Shown piece by piece: positions 1-11,751 of a DNA stretch of 64,000 nucleotides. Each line of letters starts with the position of its first letter. Position 1 is the stretch's first letter. Source of the stretch: Dacryopinax spathularia (lineage: Eukaryota; Basidiomycota; Dacrymycetes; Dacrymycetales; Dacrymycetaceae); NCBI GenBank assembly GCA_037974965.1, contig JBBPFI010000004.1, positions 1,426,001 through 1,490,000 of the forward strand, given 5' to 3'. The translations under genes and the position numbers were made by a program. The notes under the pieces were generated by a model that was not told the origin of the DNA, searched no databases, and saw nothing but the letters and a program-made list of their open reading frames with translations.

Positions 1-82
1 AGAACCTGAATTCTTTGCCTCCTCCATTTCGAGTCATCCGAAAGGAATAAATCGCGACACCAATCGCCTGTCGAGCTCACCA

Positions 83-1367
83 ATGAAGAGCGCCACTTAT
101 TCAATCGTCGCCCCAAAGAGCCCGAGTCCGTCTCCGCGACGCCGGGCATACCGCCACGCATCTGCCACTAGGACTGCCAATCATATAATGTCCGCAGCTG
201 ATACTGCTTCCGCCGCCAAGCTTCCGGCAATCTACGGCCCCGGATCGTTCACCTCAAGTATTGTGAACACTCAAATGTTCGTCGTGCAAGAATGGAGAAT
301 TGAAATCGATCAGAATGACTACGAATGCGAGCTCGCGGATCAAGGAACGCGTTTTGAGGTGTTCATCAGGCAGACCGCCTTCGCGAGGGGTTCGTCAAAG
401 ATAGCGTTCAAGGTGGCACATCCTGCGAATCTTGAACCGCCATATTAACCCTGTTGCCAGTTACGACGCAAGGACGAGCTGGAGAAAGGTTATGCATATG
501 TCGCCAAACAGCTTTACGTGGATGATGGAGGACAGGAACCATCCCGAATAGGAAATAAGGTTCATCTTCAGGAGGAGCTGGCCCGGGCTGAGCGTGCCAA
601 GCTGATTTTGCGTGCTTTCCAACAACGCTGCCACACTCTGGGCGTCAACGTGCATCGTATGCCTGTAAACTATGTCTTATGGTGGCGTAGAAGCTTACCT
701 TTTCTCGCAGCTATGGAGGTAGCCGAATCCTCGTTGTTCGAGGCAGTTCTCCCACCGGCGGACGCAGGGAAGGCTTGGATCGTCGATTCGTTCATCGGCC
801 AGGAAAAGCCAATCAAGTTTTCGGGTACCGATCGTGCGGGACAGCACCCTCCTTCGCAAGAGGCCGGCGCGGCAGTGGACGCACTAGCCCACTTCTCATT
901 GCTCTTCTCAAACCGAACTCTGGTGCTGGTTGACCTGCAAGGTGTGTCGTCTGTGCATTGTTGTGCGATGCACTTATGTAGAACACCGTTCAGGGATCAA
1001 GCGCTTCCTCGGGAATGAAGGCCGTCCCACTCTCGTCTTGTTCGATATCCAGACGCATACGTGAGTGCTCACACCCCGGTGGGACTTAAGCAAACTGATG
1101 GATCCCTTATGCAGGACTGCCGGAGAGAGTGGTCTGGGAGACATGGGACCGACTGGTATCGAGAACTTCGTGACTCAGCATTGCTGCGGAGCGATTTGTC
1201 GCGCATTGCGTCTTCAAGAAGCTCATACTTTGTATGGAATTTTCCGGCAACATGATGGGAGTCTGACGTCGGCTTCAGGGAACCGGGTGCAGCTACTCAG
1301 TCGCACGGTATTGTCGGTAATAGTCCTAGCCGCATGCGCGGAGCTGGGGAGTCGGAGGCCACTGTGA
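83..1367 (+). CDS. alpha-type (MHCK/EF2-kinase family) protein kinase
   Basis: Proposed exons are 83-412, 461-656, 711-941, 982-1060 and 1115-1367, with canonical GT-AG introns of 40-54 nt, giving 362 aa. Family features seen in order are VAKQLYVD (around residue 125, the ATP-lysine region), the core strand LVLVDLQ, then LVLFDIQTHT, and the C-terminal GLGDMGPTGIENF glycine loop followed by HCCGAICRAL, which resembles the zinc-binding end of alpha-kinases. This family phosphorylates Ser/Thr in helical substrates and is expanded in Agaricomycetes, usually with unknown substrates. The N-terminal 35 residues are Ser/Pro/Arg-rich. The start at 83 is the first good ATG, but an upstream exon beyond the window edge is possible. 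The 3' end after the last domain is uncertain. No neighbour suggests a pathway. Confidence 0.72.
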
Positions 1368-1786
1368 TCTCCACTCCTCGCATGGAGACCAGGCGCTCCA
1401 CTCGCACTGTGGGTGCAACAGACGAAGCCTTGAGCGCAGGCGAAGCCCGGGAGTGCGTAGCTATTTGCGATCTCCTCGTGAACTTTATGACTTAGCCGGG
1501 CTAGGATTCAAACGGGCGCTATCGGTCTTTTCCTCCTACCCAATGGCTCTCTCTACGCACCAGCCGAGTTACAGAAGTTTGACCCGGCAATGACCTCATT
1601 ATCTTGGCGCTGGTGTATCGACATCGTTCATTGGCGTACCGTGCCCATCCCTCAATGCGCTGACTTCGTCACCTCGGCTCGCAAAGGAGTGGATGCATTG
1701 AATGTAAACATCTCGAACAAATCTTCTGTGAGTATATCGCGGTCCTCTCAATCATATGTGAACGTATCACTAACTTCCATAAGCTC

Positions 1787-2422
1787 ATGCCGCTTAACTG
1801 GCCCACGCGCATGAGGTCTGTGAATGGTCATGGAGAGGAACTGATTGCTGCCAGCCAGTTGGAGCCATGGACATCTGAAGCCGCTGAAATCATCTGTCGT
1901 CTCCGAAGCCACCATATTATGACAGAATGGACAGCTCACCAAGCTGAGAATAGCGCAGGCGGCACAAGGCAAGTGCGTCTGGCGAGGGATATGGCATGGA
2001 TCGAGGATCGCTCGTGCCACCTCTATCAGCACGAGGAGAACATCGCAACCGATTGGGTATCCAACCTTCTGCATCTGCGTTGCAGGAGTCTTGTTGTCGA
2101 CCAGCCGGAAGCGGACGTACAAGAGCTGCTGATGGGACCAGGACGCGTCTTGGCGGGGTTGGCTGTAGCACTGTTCCTGCTTGACGACGCGCCTGAGAGT
2201 GGTCTTGGATGGGCGTACGCCCACAGAAGCCGTCTTCGGCGTCACGCCGCCCCTCTACACCAGAGAGCATGGAAGGCGATGGCCATGGCATATCAATCGG
2301 GCATCGGAGACCGAGAAAAGCGATTTGTCCAGTCGCATCAGCATTCCTCGTCGGATTGGGTGGTCGAAGTTGGGGGGTATTACTTAGCCGAAGACGAAGA
2401 TGTAGATATGATGACGGGCTGA
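1787..2422 (+). CDS. unrecognised open frame, possible exon or decayed gene
   Basis: A 211-codon open frame follows the alpha-kinase. I recognise no domain in it. It is moderately acidic near its end (EDEDVDMM) and has one short hydrophobic stretch (GRVLAGLAVALFLLDD). Flanking sequence at 1368-1786 and 2423-3000 has shorter open stretches in several frames that do not join into a clear gene. It could be an exon of an unknown gene, a decayed gene, or chance. Confidence 0.2.
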   Translation: MPLNWPTRMRSVNGHGEELIAASQLEPWTSEAAEIICRLRSHHIMTEWTAHQAENSAGGTRQVRLARDMAWIEDRSCHLYQHEENIATDWVSNLLHLRCRSLVVDQPEADVQELLMGPGRVLAGLAVALFLLDDAPESGLGWAYAHRSRLRRHAAPLHQRAWKAMAMAYQSGIGDREKRFVQSHQHSSSDWVVEVGGYYLAEDEDVDMMTG

Positions 2423-3789
2423 ATAGGCAATGATATCATCCGTGTTTCGTTCTTCCCCGAAGAACCTTTCAAGGAGTGCGAGATGGCGAATAGGAGTAGG
2501 GACAAGACTGAGTGCCTGAGTGGCGCACCCTTGCATATTACCCTGCTCTTGCCCACCATCTGCTGCTCACTGTCCAAGTAACTGTCTCAATGTTTCGTGT
2601 TCTTGATCTGTATGGAGAGAGCGTGTGGGCCGGCGTGTTCAGTCCATCGACTTTCGTGATTGTGCGCCTGGTGATCCCTGCAGCAGGGAGGATGGTGAGC
2701 AGAATTGAGCTCGCCACTTCGAAGGTCACAACCGACCCTTACACAGACCGTCGCTTTCTCTACGACCGACGAAGATGGACAATCCTCGAGAGCGGACTGG
2801 ACACGGGTACTTTTGTCGGGAGCGAGCGTGTTTGCTGGGATGTACAAACCGGGCAGGAATGTTATGCTCGAGGTGGATGTGGGCTGTCCGGGCATGATTG
2901 TGAGGATTGGCCCACCCTTTAGCCTGGTACTGGCTGACATGGGTTTTCTCTGGGTCCTAGTTCGTCACTTTTGCTGTAGTTGGTGAAGAGGACGTATGGC
3001 CGGTCTACGGTACGTGGGTAAGGCTCGGTCCTGGTACTCAAATTGATGGAGAGCCTCGGGGATAGGTCCAGTAGTATACGCGCAGGTTCCATCTGCTAGT
3101 CACCCTCTTCCCGGTCCAACGCGCCGCAAAAAGGGAGCCCCTCGAAGCGCAAGAGCAGCCTCGACATTGGTGCGTCATTAGCAAGCCTCACAAAGGGACA
3201 GACTGAGAAGTGTATTGTGCAGCTGCGTGGGGGACGATCCGGGTCAGTCAGAGCGGCGAATGGACGGTGCCAACCGAACGAACGGAGTGACATCGTCGAG
3301 CCCGGGTCGGCGGGTGAGGTACTTTCAAACGACTTCACGAGGAGATCCATGTCGGCACATTGCGAAGGACAGTCTCAGCCCAGGGAGCAGGAACGCGGTG
3401 TACCGGTGGTCCTTAAGCAGGATGTGTTGATTGAGGAGGGCAGCGGACTAATGTCCCTCAGTGCGTCGCAGGCAGTCAGAGCCTTGGTGTAGCGAGCACA
3501 AGAGAGCACATGCAGGTCCACTTTTGCTTGACTCTCCATCATGTAGTCGACTGTGTGTAAGAGCACCACGGTGCGAGGGGGGAATGTACATGTTGATTAT
3601 AGCCACGTCGAATAAGACGAACCAGGCCCAGGAGTTCTAGGTACCTTGAGAGGAAGGATAAGATGTCTGCGCCGTACCTAGTGATGATCCTGGTAAACAG
3701 CAATGATCGTGGCAGGATCTCAACATCTGTCAAACCCCCAGTCTCCTGCTGATCTCGCATTGCGAGCATTGGCGAATAACAATATTGAC
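2423..3789. other. gene-poor stretch, nothing assignable
   Basis: Only short overlapping open frames on both strands; no protein domain, RNA gene or repeat was recognised. Codon quality drops compared with the host genes to the right, suggesting old, decayed or intergenic DNA. Confidence 0.5.
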
Positions 3790-3962
3790 ACGTGAAAATC
3801 GGGACACCTTGCGTGTGAAATCGAACATCATGTGGAAATCAGACATATAGGTTATTTTAATGAGCTGTAAAGTCGGACACTGGCAGTCTGATATATTAGC
3901 AGGTCGCTGGTATATATATTCGTCAAGTGTGCGCTCCGAGTCCTAACATCCCCCTCCAAAAG
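3790..3962 (-). mobile_element. possible relic end of a Ty1/copia-type LTR element
   Basis: Read on the minus strand, a purine-rich tract (TTTTGGAGGGGGA, 3949-3962 region) is followed directly by TGTTAGGA (3941-3948) and then a TATATATA box. This is the order polypurine tract, LTR start, promoter that is typical of the 3' end of copia elements. No coding remnant was recognised and the far end of the LTR could not be placed, so this is an old fragment at best. Confidence 0.25.
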
Positions 3963-5507
3963 TAGTCGAGCGCCGGGCATGAGCACTAGTAGTAGTAGGA
4001 GTGAAACAGAATACAGTATCGCGGAATACAGTATCGCGGGCCCGTCGTGCAGTATCCTTTTTGCGGAGTCCATCAGTCAAGCAAGACGCTGCAATGACGG
4101 TCTCAATGGCGATATAGGTCGGAAGTCCAAAGGTAGCATTGATAACTCACTCCCGCAATGACAGGCTCTTGCCGTCCAATGGGGTAAACCAAGCAAACCA
4201 AGCTGCATCACCACAGTGGAGCTATGTTCGCGAGCTGAGCTGGGAAGACACTCCATAAGAACCTCTTAGGATCCCTTTCCCCATCCTGACCAATCAGACG
4301 CAGCAACTCCCCCTATCTGCTCTTGCATGCATCTTTGCTGAGATCATTCTTGGTCAGTATCTACATGTCAGTCTGACGAAAGACATCATCCTGAGAGGGT
4401 AACTCGCCTGCGGAGTTCATTTGGGAGCGCGTGACTGCACGTCATTGCCCGCATGAACCAGCAACCAACCCTTCGTGTCTTCACTGCAGCCATGATGTAG
4501 CGCAGGCGCCTTATCGTCGAGTCAAAGAGAGCAGTGCGATGGACAGATCGCATCCCAAACTGGATGTGCGACTGGACAGGTGTGTAATACAGGTTCCTCT
4601 GCGAGAAACCTACGGACCATGAGGCATATGCCATCCAACAACCAGCCCTCACGAAATGGCTTGGTACTTGGCCTTGATCGAGTCGGCTCAGTTGGTCCGA
4701 TCGAGGATCTTCCAGTCGTCTCAGTTCTCCTTCGGAATAGCTTCACAAGTAAATTTCGCGAGCGCACAGACCTTATCAATGAGCGATCCTGCGGCACAAG
4801 GGGGTTCCACAAAATGGCCGCTTCGCGAATGAGTGATCGGAGGGAGCTTGCCTGAGTGAGATAATTACTAAAGGCGAAGCCTGACAGGGCAGCTATTGCG
4901 ACAGATTGATGTTGTGGCATATCTGTCAGAAGAAGGGAAGTTGTGAAACGGTCTTAATGCCCAGGGCGAAGTGCATGTCTATTCCTATTCTGGTCAGCTC
5001 GGAAACGTTGTCTTTCTCACTAGGGCTGTTCCTTCTTCAGTCACCCAAGTGGATGTCCCTTTTCAACCGGCTACCAGCGTACCGCTGACATGCTAGGGGA
5101 TTGTCTTATTGGAACTGGTTGGAAGTGTCCGCTTTGACGTCTCCCCATCCTGGTCCCAGCTCCCTTGGATACTTGTGATCACCTCCACAGAACTCCCTGA
5201 CACCTGGACGTTCCCGTCTCATAGCATACAGCTTAGTCGCTGTGCTCAATATTGGGTGGCTTCTCAAAGCACAGGAGACACGGGTTGTTCGATATTACCA
5301 GTCCCGCAAGCCAGGCTCTGATTCGAAGGGTAAACATTTACCTTCCGGCATACATGAAGAGGCTTATGCATTGGTTAATGACACATCACTGCACTTATCT
5401 GAGCTCTCGAACACACAAACGACTCAACGCGACTCTTTCATCCTTTCAGGCCTTCCTGGTGATGCAATGGACAGGGAGGAGCAGAGCGTCAACGCAAGTG
5501 GGTGTGA
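3963..5507. other. gene-poor stretch left of the repeat array
   Basis: No convincing gene. Several short open frames exist, for example 5252-5752, whose right part is simply the tandem repeat and LTR read as protein. Part of this stretch may be retroelement debris connected to the purine tract at 3949-3962, but no motif supports that. Confidence 0.4.
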
Positions 5508-5628
5508 CTCCGGTATTCCTAGCTAGTCCGGTTATGCCGATGAGTCCGCTATCCAGCCCAGTCCCGCTTTCCTCGCAAATCCGTTATTCCTGCGAGTCCG
5601 GTATTCCTAGCGAGTCTGGTTATGCCGA
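5508..5628. repeat. 88-bp tandem repeat array, left part
   Basis: One partial unit (from about 5508), one full unit (5536-5623) and the first five bases of the next (GCCGA, 5624-5628) of an 88-bp repeat. The array resumes on the far side of the retroelement block at 20100. The break in mid-unit marks the insertion point of element A. 88 is not a multiple of three and the translated frames change from unit to unit, so this is not coding. Confidence 0.93.
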
Positions 5629-6344
5629 TGTGAGGGCACACCACAATAACAAGGCTACTGCGGGTGAACAGAGAGACGGGGTAGCGTCCAGGGAGGGTAC
5701 AAGGGGTCGCTTAGAGATGATAGAGAGTGTATTGGATCGAGTGCCTAGGTAGTTACAATGGTGGAATTTCCCCAGAGACCGGATCTAAGGGGATAGAGGC
5801 CCTAAAGGCTCTATATTTATACCCGGGAGCCCTAAAGGCTATCCCTTGCTACGGGAGGTTCTGGAAGACCTCAGAAAGCGTCAGAACACGTCAGAATGTG
5901 TCAGAAGACGTCAGAATGACTAGGGAATGAGTAAGGGATGAGTATAGCACAGCAGTACAGTCATCGCGTGTCAGGATGACTCCATGGCAGTGCATGGCAG
6001 TGCGTGGTGTCATGGCAGTGCATACTCAAACCTGTGCGTATGCCCGGGCCCATGGCTGTGGGTCCTGTAGCTGGTCCCTGGGCGCTTAGAATCGATAGGA
6101 AGCCCTTGGAAGGTGGTGGGGTTAAGGTGGCAATCCGCCGATGGCGGCAATAAGGGCATGAGCGGCACGTCCCTGACTGGTGGCACGTCTGGCCATTGAC
6201 TAGGCTTCTGGGCGGCACCGGCATTAGTCCTATCACCGGTGATCGGTGGAGATAGGCGATAGAAGCTCTTGCTGGGTGGCCATGGGCATGCGGTCATGAT
6301 CGGGAGTCCAGGCTTTAGGGTCGAAAAAGGTACGTCCCCTGACA
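5629..6344 (-). repeat. element A 3' LTR
   Basis: 716 bp, same sequence by eye as the copy at 19384-20099. It contains a TATA box (TATATTTATA on the plus strand, read as TATAAATATA on the element strand) and a run of GTCAGAA repeats at 10-bp spacing on the upstream side of the TATA box. Confidence 0.95.
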
Positions 6345-7053
6345 TCACCCCCCCTTCAAGGTGCGATGCCTCAGAGCACGTGGTTGTGGGTGGCAGTGTT
6401 GACAGTACAGTCATTGATGGTGTCTCGGTTGGTTGGGGGCTCCTGTGTCTCTTCCGTTCGACCATCATGGACCCAGGTACGGTTTATTGGCAATACGATG
6501 ACTTTGCTGACCTTGAGCCTAGTGACCTCGTCCTTAAGGTGGAAGGCGCGTGGGGATGTGGTGTTGGAGGAGCTCCCAGCAACGCCGTGGGTTCAGGTTG
6601 TGGTGGGACGGTTTCTGGTCAGGGGAGAGACGCAGGTGGGGTTGGAGCGGTGTCGATGCTGTGTGGTGGAATGGCGGGAGTGCGTGCGGTTGCCAGAGTG
6701 GCCAAGCTGCCTTTTCTGTTGCCTGCGGGACCCGTGGGGCGAGTGCGGGCCATTTCGTGCTGAGTATGCCATCCTGTCATTGGCGGTAACCGTTTCTAAT
6801 ATCATGATAGCTTTCTGGCCAGCTTTGGAGGGCAGGCCCCAAAAATCCATCGTCGGATACCGAAGCGTTGGAAGCGAGTGGAGGATATTGATGGGGATCG
6901 GCTTCGTCCTGGCATGGAGTGGGCTGTGAGGTGGTTTCTGGAAGATGGGAGGTTGGTATGGGCATGGGAGAAGTGCTTGAGTTGTCGTCTGCAATGTCGG
7001 CAATGTATTCGTGTAGATGGCTTTTCTTGTTGCTTGTTTTGCCTTTTGGACGA
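6345..7053 (-). other. element A region between pol and 3' LTR
   Basis: About 0.7 kb that is not part of pol. One frame stays open across the pol end into this region and includes KGKTSNKKSHLHEYIADIADDN and QYPPLASNASVSDDGF. The same frame is open in element B but differs at roughly one residue in six, far more than pol does. It may be an accessory reading frame or simply untranslated sequence that happens to be open. The polypurine tract is at its LTR-proximal end. Confidence 0.5.
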
Positions 7054-10000
7054 TTACTGGTGTTGTTGAGCACGCCCTTCGGTCCAACTGAAGAGAACCT
7101 TTGGTGAGGGAGTTGTGTAGTTCTCCAGTTGTTGAAATGGAAGTCGTTGGAACGTGAGTGCCGAAATCCGTCCAGGTGCAGACGGGTGTTTGGTGTGGAA
7201 GTCGCGGATAGCCTTGGGTGCATCTTCACGGAGTTGTGCTTCGGGTTCCCAAGTGCGTTCAGAGTTTGGGTAGCCCTTCCACTTGACCAGATATTCCAAC
7301 TTGCCACGGCGGAGACGGCTGTCATCAATACGTTCAAGTTCCCATTGTGGAACTCCATCTTGGACTACAGCAGGGGGTGGTCGCTTCTCTTGAGGGCGGC
7401 CAGGGAGATCACTTTCCTGGTAGCGACGCAGTTTGCTGACATGGAAGACAGGGTGAATAAGGAAACTGCTGGGGAGTTTGAGTCGATACGCATTATTGTT
7501 GATCTTTTCAAGGATCTCGAAGGGTCCGAACCATTTGTCATCCAGTTTCTTGGCCGGTCTTGTTGTCTTGATATTGTGCGAGTCTAGCCAGACCTTGTCT
7601 CCAGGTTGGTAGTTAGGCGTCTGGCCATGGTGGAGATCATAGAAGCGTGCCATGTCCTCGGATGCTTGCTTCAGGGCGGCCGTGCATTCCTCTTGTAGCT
7701 TGTTCATGCAGGTGAGGAAATCATTGACTCCTTCAATGGGAGAGTCACGGATGGGTTCAGTACCCATGCGGGGATTTTGTCCGGTGTTGGCCATAAAGGG
7801 TGACATGCGCGTAGAGGCTTGAACACGGTTGTTGTATGCAAACTCAGCAAGAGGGAGCCAGTCAACCCAATCATCCTGCCGATAATTGACAAACAGGCGT
7901 AGGTACTGCTCAATCTCCTGGTTGATGCGTTCCGTTTGACCATCAGTCTGTGGGTGGTAGGCGCTAGAGGCGGAAGTCTTGATATCCAAGAGGCGATTGA
8001 GTTCTCTCATGAAGGCTGACACATACTGTGTTCCTCGATCACTGATGATTTCTTCTGGGAGTCCATGATGTCTCCAAACATTGTCACGGAAGAGTCGAGC
8101 AATGCCCAAGGAGGACACTTCATTCTGGGTTGGTGCAAAGTGTGCTTGCTTGGTGAGCCGGTCCACAGCAACAAAGATGGCATCATGTCCATTTGATGGT
8201 GGGAGGGAGGTAATCAGGTCTGTAGTTACGCATTGCCAGCGTCGGGTAGGGATTCGGTTTGGCATAAGTTGCCCAGTAGGAGCTTGAGGGTACACCTTGG
8301 TGCGGTTACAGGCATGGCACGTCGTCACATAACGCCCAATGAATCGGCTGATATTAGGCCACCAGTAGTTTCGTGAGACCAGTTCAAGTGTCTTCCATCG
8401 ACCTGGATGTCCTGCCACAGGTGTGTCGTGATGAAGTCGTACAATCTTTGTTCGGAGTGCATCGTTTTTGGGCACATAAACCTTTCCTCGGAATAGGATA
8501 AGGCCAGATTCTTCTGCCCATTCAGAGCCAATAAGGCGACTAGTGCCAGCAGCCTTCATTTCTTCAATCGCTTTGACCACAGCTTCATCTTGGTCCTTGC
8601 AATTCCGTATTTCTCGCAGGAGATCTCGTTCAGCACCAGTGATAAGGGCGTGTCCACGTTGTGCTGCAGCAATCTTGAACCAGTGTGGACGAAGCAAAAT
8701 TTGATCGGTGTTATCGTTCTCCCCCCTCTTATGGTCCGCTCGTCTCGAGAGGGCATCGGGTTTACCGCTTTGTTTGCCAGCACGATGGACCAGAACAAAG
8801 TCAAATCGGGAGAGGAAGAGTGACCAGCGAGCTTGGCGTCGGGTCAGCTTCTGTGCGGTCTGGAAGTACTTGAGATTTTGGTGGTCGGTGTAGATCTCAA
8901 ACTGGTGTTTGGCTCCTTCCAGGAAGTGACGCCATTCTTCAAGGGCTCGGATGATCGCCAGTAGTTCTTTGTCATGGATGTCATAATTTCGTTCTGTTTC
9001 GGAGAGGCTCTTGGACATGAATGCGATGGGGTGCCATTTGCCATCCTCCCCCAGTTGAGAGAGTTCGGCTCCTGTGGCATAGTCAGAGCTGTCTGCCTCT
9101 ACTCGGAAGGGTTTATCTTCATTTGGAAAGGCAAGCACCGGGTGTGAGGTGATGGCTTCCTTCAGGTGCTCGAATGCAGTTTGCTGATCGGAGCCCCATG
9201 TGAAAGGGGTGTCTTTTCGGGTGAGGTCGTGGAGTGGCCGGGCAATGGTGGAGAAATCTTTGATAAAGCGGCGGTAGAAGTTACAGAAACCAATGAAGGA
9301 TTGTACTTCTGTCAGGTTGGTAGGGGTCGGCCAATTTGAGACGCCTTCCACCTTGACAGGATCCATTGCGACAGTGCCCCTCCCAATGATGAGACCGAGG
9401 TACTCAATGGTCTCCTTATGGAATTCACATTTGGCCGGGCGAAGGTAGAGCTTGTGTTGACGGAGAAGTTCCAAGACTTGCAGGACTGTCTGGCGGTGGT
9501 CTTCAAGGTTGTCCGAAAAGATCAGGATGTCATCCAGATAGACGACCACACGTCCGGCATCGATGAGGTCCCGAAAGATGTCATTCATCATGGTCTGGAA
9601 GGTGCTTGGACTGTTGGTAAGGCCAAAGAACATGACTAGAGGTTCGAACAAGCCACGGTTGGTACGGAAGGCTGCCTTCCACTCGTCGCCCTCTTTGATA
9701 CGTATGTTGTTGTAGCCCCAGCGAATATCCAACTTGGTGAACCATTGAGCATGACGTAGTTGGTTAACAAGGTCAGAGATAAGCGGAATTGGATAGCGAT
9801 TCTTGATAGTCATCTCGTTGAGCTTGCGGTAGTCTTGGACAAGGCGTAAACGGCCATCTTTCTTCTTGACAAAAAATACAGGAGCTGCCATGGGGGACTT
9901 GGATGGGCGAATACGTCCAGAGGCCAGGTTCTCCTTCAGGAATTCATCAAGCTCCTTCTGCTCATCTAAAGAGAGCGGATAGACTCGGGAGCCCTTTGGT

Positions 10001-10958
10001 TCTGAACCCGGTTTCAGTTCGATGGCATGGTCCCATGGTCGGTGTTGAGGTAGTTCGTCAAATGAATCCTTGGAGAATACGTCTTGATAGTGGTGGTATT
10101 CCGGTGGAACCAATGCTTCAAAACTTTCTTCCTGTTGATGATGCTTGGCTTCTTCAGCTGCCAGTCGCGTGGATGCAGTTTCTGTGGCCTGGATGGTGGG
10201 ACCAGTTGGCGGAAGCCAGGCAACCAGGATGCGATCGGTAGGCTCCAACACTTCTACAGCAGGTTTGGCCTGGTCCTCGGATTCGGTGGTATCAATGGCA
10301 AAGACGGCAAGAGGTACAGGGATTTGAGTGATCTTGTTGGGAGGTATGTTGGCCGGGTTGGTGGTACGGGCAGTGCACCGGGGTGGGCAGCGCGACATCT
10401 TCACTTCACCAGTGACCCAGTTGATTTCGGGATTGTGAAGTCGAAGCCAGGTATGGCCAACAATGACGGTCCGTCGACCCAGGCTGGTGACTTGGAATGT
10501 GGTGCGTTCGGTGTGGTCCCTGAACTTCATGATGAGGTCTACTTCTTCACGAATCGAACCTCCCTCATTCAGTGTCCCATCGATATTGTATACAGGGATG
10601 GCACGTGGGAGTCGTTTGGTGGTCAGGTTTCGGTACTTAACATATTCGGAGTCGATGAACATGCCAGTAGCGCCTGAGTCAAGGAGTGCAGTGGTGGTAA
10701 AGGATTCGCCAGAGTCCAGTGCTTGCAAGCCCAGAGAGAGTTCCGTGGAGTTGAGCGGTGAGACCGAGCGAATATAGATCTTGGGTGGCAAGGGTGTTTC
10801 AGGAATGGGAATGGATTGGGTGGACACGGTTGCAGGCTTAGGCGAGGGCATAATGGCATAGTCATTGTCATTTACATCCAACTCGGCTAAAACAGCAAAG
10901 CGATTGGTCGAGGGCAATGTGTCCCGTTTGGTCGACCGTTTCAAAAATCCTCCTGGGG
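7054..10958 (-). CDS. element A pol polyprotein region
   Basis: Retroelement polyprotein, read on the minus strand. Motifs in order are ALLDSGATGMFID (aspartic protease), VVYLDDILIFS (reverse transcriptase YxDD), IYTDHQNLKYF (RNase H), HHDTPVAGHPGRWK..CHAC (integrase zinc finger), VTTDLIT..VAVDRL and QTDGQTERINQ (integrase core), KWFGPFEILEKI (GPY/F module) and EYLVKWKGYPNSERTWEPEAQL (chromodomain). The chromodomain places it among chromoviruses. The upstream end meets element B at the target duplication TGGGG (10954-10958). Confidence 0.93.
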
Positions 10959-11673
10959 TGTCAGGGGACGTACCTTTTTCGACCCTAAAGCCTGGACTCC
11001 CGATCACGACTGCATGCCCATGGCCACCCAGCAAGAGCTTCTATCGCCTATCTCCACCGATCACCGGCGATAGGACTAATGCCGGTGCCGCCCAGAAGCC
11101 TAGTCAATGGCCAGATGTGCCACCAGCCAGGGACGTGCCGCTCGTGCCATTGTTGCCGCCGTCGGCGGTTGCCACCTTAACCCCACCATCTTCCAACGGA
11201 TTCCTATCGATTCTAAGCGCCCAGGGACCAGCTACAGGACCCACAGCCATGGGCCCGGGCATACGCACAGGTTTGAGTATGCACTGCCATGACACCACGC
11301 ACTGCCATGCACTGCCATGGAGTCATCCTGACACGCTATGACTGTACTGCTGTGCTATACTCATCCCTTACTCAGTCCCTAGTCATTCTGACGTCTTCTG
11401 ACACATTCTGACGCGTTCTGACGCTTTCTGAGGTCTTCCAGAACCTCCCGTAGCAAGGGATAGCCTTTAGGGCTCCCGGGTATAAATATAGAGCCTTTAG
11501 GGCCTCTATCCCCTTAGATCCGGTCTCTGGGGAAATTCCACCATTGTAACTACCTAGGCACTCGATCCAATACACTCTCTGTCATCCCTAAGCGACCCCT
11601 CTTACCCTCTCTGGACGCTACCCCGTCTATCTGTTCACCCGCAGTAGCCTTGTTATTGTGGTGTGCCCTCACA
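10959..11673 (+). repeat. element B 5' LTR
   Basis: Begins TGTCAGGGG and ends CCCTCACA. It carries three GCACTGCCATG repeats (11281, 11299, 11309), five TTCTG repeats at exact 10-bp spacing (11386-11430), a TATA box (11481-11490) and the predicted RNA start AGATCCGGTCT (11516-11526), about 35 nt after the TATA start. Confidence 0.95.
11386..11526 (+). promoter_or_regulatory. element B LTR promoter
   Basis: Five TTCTGA(C/G) motifs start at 11386, 11396, 11406, 11416 and 11426, one per helical turn. They are followed about 50 bp later by TATAAATATA (11481) and an inferred start at 11516. The start is inferred from the 11-nt complementarity with the primer site and the normal TATA-to-start distance, not from RNA data. 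Confidence 0.6.
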
Positions 11674-11675
11674 GA

Positions 11676-11686
11676 AGACCGGATCT
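11676..11686 (+). other. element B primer-binding site, self-priming type
   Basis: AGACCGGATCT, three bases inside the 5' LTR, is exactly complementary to AGATCCGGTCT at 11516-11526 in the LTR. There is no TGG at the LTR edge as expected for pairing with a tRNA CCA end. Tf1 of fission yeast primes reverse transcription from the first 11 nt of its own RNA, and the length and position here match that scheme. Element A has the same pair. Confidence 0.7.
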
Positions 11687-11751
11687 GCCGACAACAACCC
11701 TACTGCTATTCCCTACTCTACTCCTACCTCTGAGCTTTACTCTACACCTCT

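Noticed and set aside
11674-11690. tRNA primer-binding site next to the 5' LTR
   Set aside because: No TGG-type start complementary to a tRNA CCA end; the exact 11-nt match to the LTR explains the site better.
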